Origin: Pseudomonas borbori
Lineage (GTDB): Bacteria; Pseudomonadota; Gammaproteobacteria; Pseudomonadales; Pseudomonadaceae
Length of the DNA: 53,185 bases
Direction: 5' to 3'
NCBI RefSeq assembly: GCF_900115555.1
Contig: NZ_FOWX01000034.1
Coordinates: forward strand, 1-53,185
The notes beneath the pieces were generated by a model. It had not been told where the DNA came from and did no database searches. It worked only from the letters and a program-made list of their open reading frames with translations. Positions 50,433 through 53,185 of this stretch are shown one piece after another (positions within the stretch are counted from its first letter, which is position 1; each line of letters begins with the position of its first letter). The position numbers and the translations under genes are program-made.

Positions 50433-50661
50433 TTACGCCTGGGCGAGCTGCTGAGGGCCTAGTCGATCGGGTTGACGTTACTGGCCTTAACGCTGGTCAG
50501 CACTTGCCCCGACTACGAGGTCGCCTTGGGGGCAGTGTCTTCGCCAGTGTTCCGTCGGCATAGCCCTGCAGAATTACAGGCTTCCATCTGTTCTGTCTGC
50601 ATCGCGTATTCCTGCCCTTGCAGGTTTGACAGCAAAGGCACCCGCAGGTGCCTTGCTTGGC
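50433..50661. other. Intergenic, no gene seen
   Basis: No frame with a recognisable domain. The right end (about 50625-50655) contains an imperfect GC-rich hairpin (AAAGGCACCCGCAGGTGCCTT) that could terminate the minus-strand SDR gene. Confidence 0.4.
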
Positions 50662-51405
50662 TTAGAACTCCTGCACCGTCGGGCGCAGCACGATCTCGTT
50701 GATGTCGACATCGGCAGGCTGCTCGATGGCGAAGGCTATAGCGCGTGCCACCGACTCGGCAGGAATGGCCTGCTGGTAGAAGTCGACCACGAAATCGCGG
50801 CTGGCTTGGTGGGAGCTACCGAACTTGAGCTCGGAATCGACGGCACCCGGCTCGATGGTGGTGGTCCGAATACGACCGCCAACCTCATGGCGCAGCCCCT
50901 CGGAAATAGCGCGAACTGCGAACTTAGTGCCGCTGTAGACCGTACCGCCTGGGCTGAATACCTTCAGGCCGGCGACCGAGGCGATATTGATGAAATGACC
51001 GCTGTTTTGCTGTTGGAACACCGGCAGCGCGGCCGCAACCCCATACAGCAATCCCTTGATGTTGATGTCGATCATGCGGTCCCACTCGTCCACACGCCCC
51101 TCGCTCAGGGGCGCGATAGCCATCAGACCGGCGTTGTTGACCAGCACGTCGAGGCGGCCGAAGGTGTCCACCGCGCCCTGGATCAGCGCCTTGATATCAT
51201 CCTGGGAGGTGACATCGGTCTGGTAGGCAACCGCCTGGCCACCTGCGGCCACCAGCTCCGTTACCAAGGCATCCAGTTTGTCCTTGCGACGCGCCGCCAG
51301 GACGACCCGAGCCCCGAGGGCCGCCAGATGACGGGCCGTGGCTTCGCCCAAACCGCTGCTGGCTCCAGTGATGATCACCACTTTTCCGGAAATGTTGTTG
51401 CTCAT
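50662..51405 (-). CDS. SDR-family oxidoreductase (clavaldehyde dehydrogenase-like)
   Basis: 247-residue classical SDR: VVIITGASSGLGEATARHLA, the NNAG motif in DVLVNNAGLMAIAPL, catalytic Ser in NIASVAGLKVF, Tyr/Lys in YSGTKFAVRAISEGLR, and a REARR-like AARRKDKLD after beta-2 that favours NADPH. The ATG at 51405 follows a GATGAGG site; the longer frame to 51489 overlaps the divergent promoter. It is divergent from the LysR gene at 51546, which probably regulates it. Substrate unknown. Confidence 0.82.
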   Translation of the reverse strand: MSNNISGKVVIITGASSGLGEATARHLAALGARVVLAARRKDKLDALVTELVAAGGQAVAYQTDVTSQDDIKALIQGAVDTFGRLDVLVNNAGLMAIAPLSEGRVDEWDRMIDINIKGLLYGVAAALPVFQQQNSGHFINIASVAGLKVFSPGGTVYSGTKFAVRAISEGLRHEVGGRIRTTTIEPGAVDSELKFGSSHQASRDFVVDFYQQAIPAESVARAIAFAIEQPADVDINEIVLRPTVQEF

Positions 51406-51512
51406 GTTGCGAACCTCATCGTGACAGGTTGGATGGCACCGGGAGATGTTCCTGGCCTGCGAGCACAGTAGATCCACAGCAAATCTCAATAAATGGAAAT
51501 GTTTGGATTAAG

Positions 51513-51533
51513 CTATTCCTAATTCAGGAATAG
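51513..51533. promoter_or_regulatory. LysR-type operator between the SDR and LysR genes
   Basis: Perfect inverted repeat CTATTCCT-N5-AGGAATAG located 13 nt before the LysR ATG and 108 nt from the SDR start, in the divergent intergenic region. Symmetry and location fit autoregulation plus SDR control. Confidence 0.6.
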
Positions 51534-51545
51534 AAGGGGTAACCC

Positions 51546-52451
51546 ATGCTCAATCGCATGGAGATGGTCAGGATCTTTTGCGCCGCTGCCGAGTCCGGCA
51601 GTTTTCGCGAAGCCGCCACACGGTTGGGCATTTCTCCGCAGGGGGTCACGCGCGCCGTTCAGGCGCTGGAAGCTGAGTTGGGCGAGCCGCTGTTCCACCG
51701 CAATACCCGGCAGGTGCACATCACCGCCTTTGGCCAGGGCTATGTGCAGGAAGCCCGCTCGGCCCTCGAGCACTTCGATGCACTGTTTCGCTCACACCGC
51801 AGTGAACCCGAGCTTTCAGGCCGTATCGGGATCACCGCACCGCAAACCATTGGCCGACACTACCTGATTCCGTTTCTGCAGCCGCTGATGGCGGCTCATC
51901 CGAACCTGCAGTTCCACTTGCGGTTGGAAGACCAGATGACTGACTCGGTGGAGGCTCAGATCGACATCGGTATCCGGGTTGGCTTGATACGCGACCGTCG
52001 CTACGTTGCGAAGGCACTGGCACCAGTTCCCATGCATGTGGTTGCCAGCCCGGAACTGATCAACCGGACCGGCGTGCCGCGCTCGACTCAGGCGCTGGAC
52101 GCCTGTCCGGTGTCGGCGTTGATCGACCAACGCAATGGCAGACCCTGGCCGTGGCTGTTTGCCGACGGCCAGAGCTTCAGCCCCCGGCAACCGGTGCTGA
52201 TCTGCGACGACGCCGATACCGAGTTGGAGGCAATTCTGTCCGGCGCGTGCTTTGGCCAGATCCCGTCCTACCTGGCCAGCCCCTTCGTCCGCAGCGGCAG
52301 GCTGATAAGGGTGCTGGACGACCTTGCCCCGCCACCCTGGGACTTGTTCATCTACCGCCCACAGCAGGGGCCCGTACCACGTCGAGTGCGCCTAGTGTTC
52401 GATCATCTGACTGACGCATTTCGGGACTCGCAACGATTTCCTTGCGGCTGA
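51546..52451 (+). CDS. LysR-family transcriptional regulator
   Basis: 301 residues: HTH domain (MLNRMEMVRIFCAAAESGSF, LGISPQGVTRAVQALEAELG, LFHRNTRQVHITAFG) and a co-inducer domain with the usual DIGIRVGL segment. It belongs to the DsdC/AaeR-like branch often paired with an SDR. Divergent from the SDR gene with a palindromic operator between them. The ribosome-binding site is AAGGGG, 9 nt upstream. Confidence 0.85.
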   Translation: MLNRMEMVRIFCAAAESGSFREAATRLGISPQGVTRAVQALEAELGEPLFHRNTRQVHITAFGQGYVQEARSALEHFDALFRSHRSEPELSGRIGITAPQTIGRHYLIPFLQPLMAAHPNLQFHLRLEDQMTDSVEAQIDIGIRVGLIRDRRYVAKALAPVPMHVVASPELINRTGVPRSTQALDACPVSALIDQRNGRPWPWLFADGQSFSPRQPVLICDDADTELEAILSGACFGQIPSYLASPFVRSGRLIRVLDDLAPPPWDLFIYRPQQGPVPRRVRLVFDHLTDAFRDSQRFPCG

Positions 52452-52529
52452 GTTACAGCTGGAGTTGGATCAGCTCAATTGATGTTGGCCGCTTGGTGTG
52501 TTGTCTTGGCCTCGAATGCACGCATTCGC

Positions 52530-52780
52530 CTCAGCAGGTGGAGTATCGCCCCGGCGTTCTGTATGGCTGTCTGCGGGCTTTGAAGATTGCCGCCGGGGGA
52601 AACTGCATCTTCTCCGCCGCCACCATTCGCGAGCGGGAGCGCAATCGCCACGAGAGTCGGCAACTGCCTCGCCGCGCTATTGGCAGCACCCTGCTGCTCA
52701 AGAGCCTGGAAGCCGAGGTGGCCACAGCGGAGTTGAGCGAAAGCGTGATCCGTTCGTGTGACTCCTTCATGGGTGATACG
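52530..52780 (+). pseudogene. UvrD-like helicase, C-terminal remnant
   Basis: The plus frame contains GCLRALKIAAGG, TIRERERNRHESRQLPRRAI, and GSTLLLKSLEAEVA, resembling the C-terminal helicase region of UvrD-type proteins found beside OLD-family nucleases (RAIGSTLLLKGLEADVA pattern). The motor motifs I-IV are absent. Sequence after EVA loses similarity. It is a fragment of a defence-type gene next to an IS3 element. Confidence 0.45.
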
Positions 52781-52869
52781 CGAGCGCCCGAAGCATGCCC
52801 TCTGCATTCGAAGCGGCCAAGATAAGCGTGGCTTAGGAAGTACCTATCATTTGCGTTGATTGCGTAATA

Positions 52870-53185
52870 TGTAGTGGTCAACTAATCTCGGACACGACGT
52901 TAAGCTTTTTCTCGGCCTGAGCTGGGGCCAGCCCACCATTGAGTTGGTGGGGTCGAATCCAGTTGTACCGATGCATCAAATAATGACTGATATCACGCTG
53001 GGCTTCATGGGCAGTTCTGTAACCCAGGGTCGGTATCCATTCGGTTTTCAAGCTGCGGAACACACGCTCCATCGGTGCGTTGTCCCAGCAATTTCCCCGA
53101 CGACTCATGCTCTGACGCATTCGATAACGCCACAGCCTCTGGCGAAATAAACGGCTCGCATACTGCGACCCTTGATCCGAGTGGA
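52870..53185 (-). mobile_element. IS3-family insertion sequence, 3' end
   Basis: The right edge of the window lies within an IS3-type element read on the minus strand. Its 3' terminus appears to be at about 52870, where TGTAGTGGTCAACT begins the terminal inverted repeat, just outside the transposase stop codon. The rest lies beyond the window. Confidence 0.7.
52878..53183 (-). CDS. IS3-family OrfB transposase, C-terminal part
   Basis: Open from the window edge: HSDQGSQYASRLFRQRL carries the second catalytic Asp (HSDxGxQY), followed by SMSRRGNCWDNAPMERVFRS with the catalytic Glu, then LKTEWIPT and YNWIRPHQLNGGLAPAQAE, the standard IS3 rve domain. The frame ends at TGA 52878-52880. Only the last 101 codons are in the window; no inactivating change is seen. 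It is unrelated to the decayed IS3 piece at 2887 beyond family. Confidence 0.85.
   Translation of the reverse strand, partial: HSDQGSQYASRLFRQRLWRYRMRQSMSRRGNCWDNAPMERVFRSLKTEWIPTLGYRTAHEAQRDISHYLMHRYNWIRPHQLNGGLAPAQAEKKLNVVSEIS

Noticed and set aside
1..53185. CRISPR array
   Set aside because: No run of regularly spaced short direct repeats and no cas-like gene were seen on either strand.

Overview
The window looks like chromosome of a Pseudomonas-type gammaproteobacterium. The pointers are high GC, an OprD-family porin, a BenE permease, Crc/Hfq-type CA motifs ahead of catabolic genes, and the 3' half of a tRNA-Pro(GGG). The species cannot be named from the sequence alone. The region is accessory: two transposases run off the edges, and IS, group II intron and gene remnants lie between functional blocks.

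Layout. 1-3100: IS21-family end, a ParB-like gene cut by it, a tRNA-Pro 3' fragment (probable island attachment scar), and truncated PHP/TrlF and IS3 pieces. 3209-25577: a complete catabolic cluster that I read as 2-furoate (furan) degradation. It holds a three-subunit molybdenum hydroxylase acting on a CoA thioester (hmfABC, large subunit fused to a CoxG domain), a CoA ligase (hmfD), a 2-oxoglutaroyl-CoA hydrolase-like crotonase (hmfE), a BenE permease, an OprD porin, a UbiD-type decarboxylase (hmfF) with its UbiX partner (hmfG), a DctPQM TRAP transporter, an SDR, a membrane di-iron hydroxylase, an aldehyde dehydrogenase, a LysR regulator, XdhC and a MocA-like protein for the molybdenum cofactor, and an AraC regulator. 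25640-33179: ClC fragment, ArsR regulator, LLM-class and Old Yellow Enzyme oxidoreductases, group II intron tail, CmcJ-like enzyme, a relic of a second LLM gene, and a GAF-PAS-GGDEF-EAL protein. 33342-41462: a second, partly decayed cluster with intact hmfABC, a nonsense-broken hmfD stub fused to an MFS remnant, an intact alpha/beta hydrolase, a broken xdhC and an intact AraC regulator. 41590-53185: mostly ordinary genes (SPOR-like membrane protein, Kef-type antiporter, LysR/quinone reductase pair, ABM monooxygenase, second complete LLM gene with a decayed OYE, decayed lrgAB, SDR/LysR pair) and an IS3 end.

Proposed flow, inferred from families: furan alcohols and aldehydes are oxidised by the SDR and ALDH; furan dicarboxylate is taken up by the TRAP system and decarboxylated by HmfF/HmfG; furoate is activated by HmfD, hydroxylated by HmfABC, and released by HmfE as 2-oxoglutarate. 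XdhC and the MocA-like protein mature the molybdenum centre. The two AraC proteins are the likely inducer sensors.

Main discoveries. A bipartite cis-element (ATCAGAC..AAGGCA, 36 nt, GGCAAGGCG) occurs with identical spacing before both hmfA copies and at a third, orphan site before xdhC, with a weaker match before hmfF. AACAACAA-type Crc/Hfq motifs sit at the translation starts. The membrane hydroxylase gene lies between two diverged copies of the SDR-end/ALDH-start junction. The decayed pieces show that both clusters once shared a hydrolase-xdhC-araC tail.
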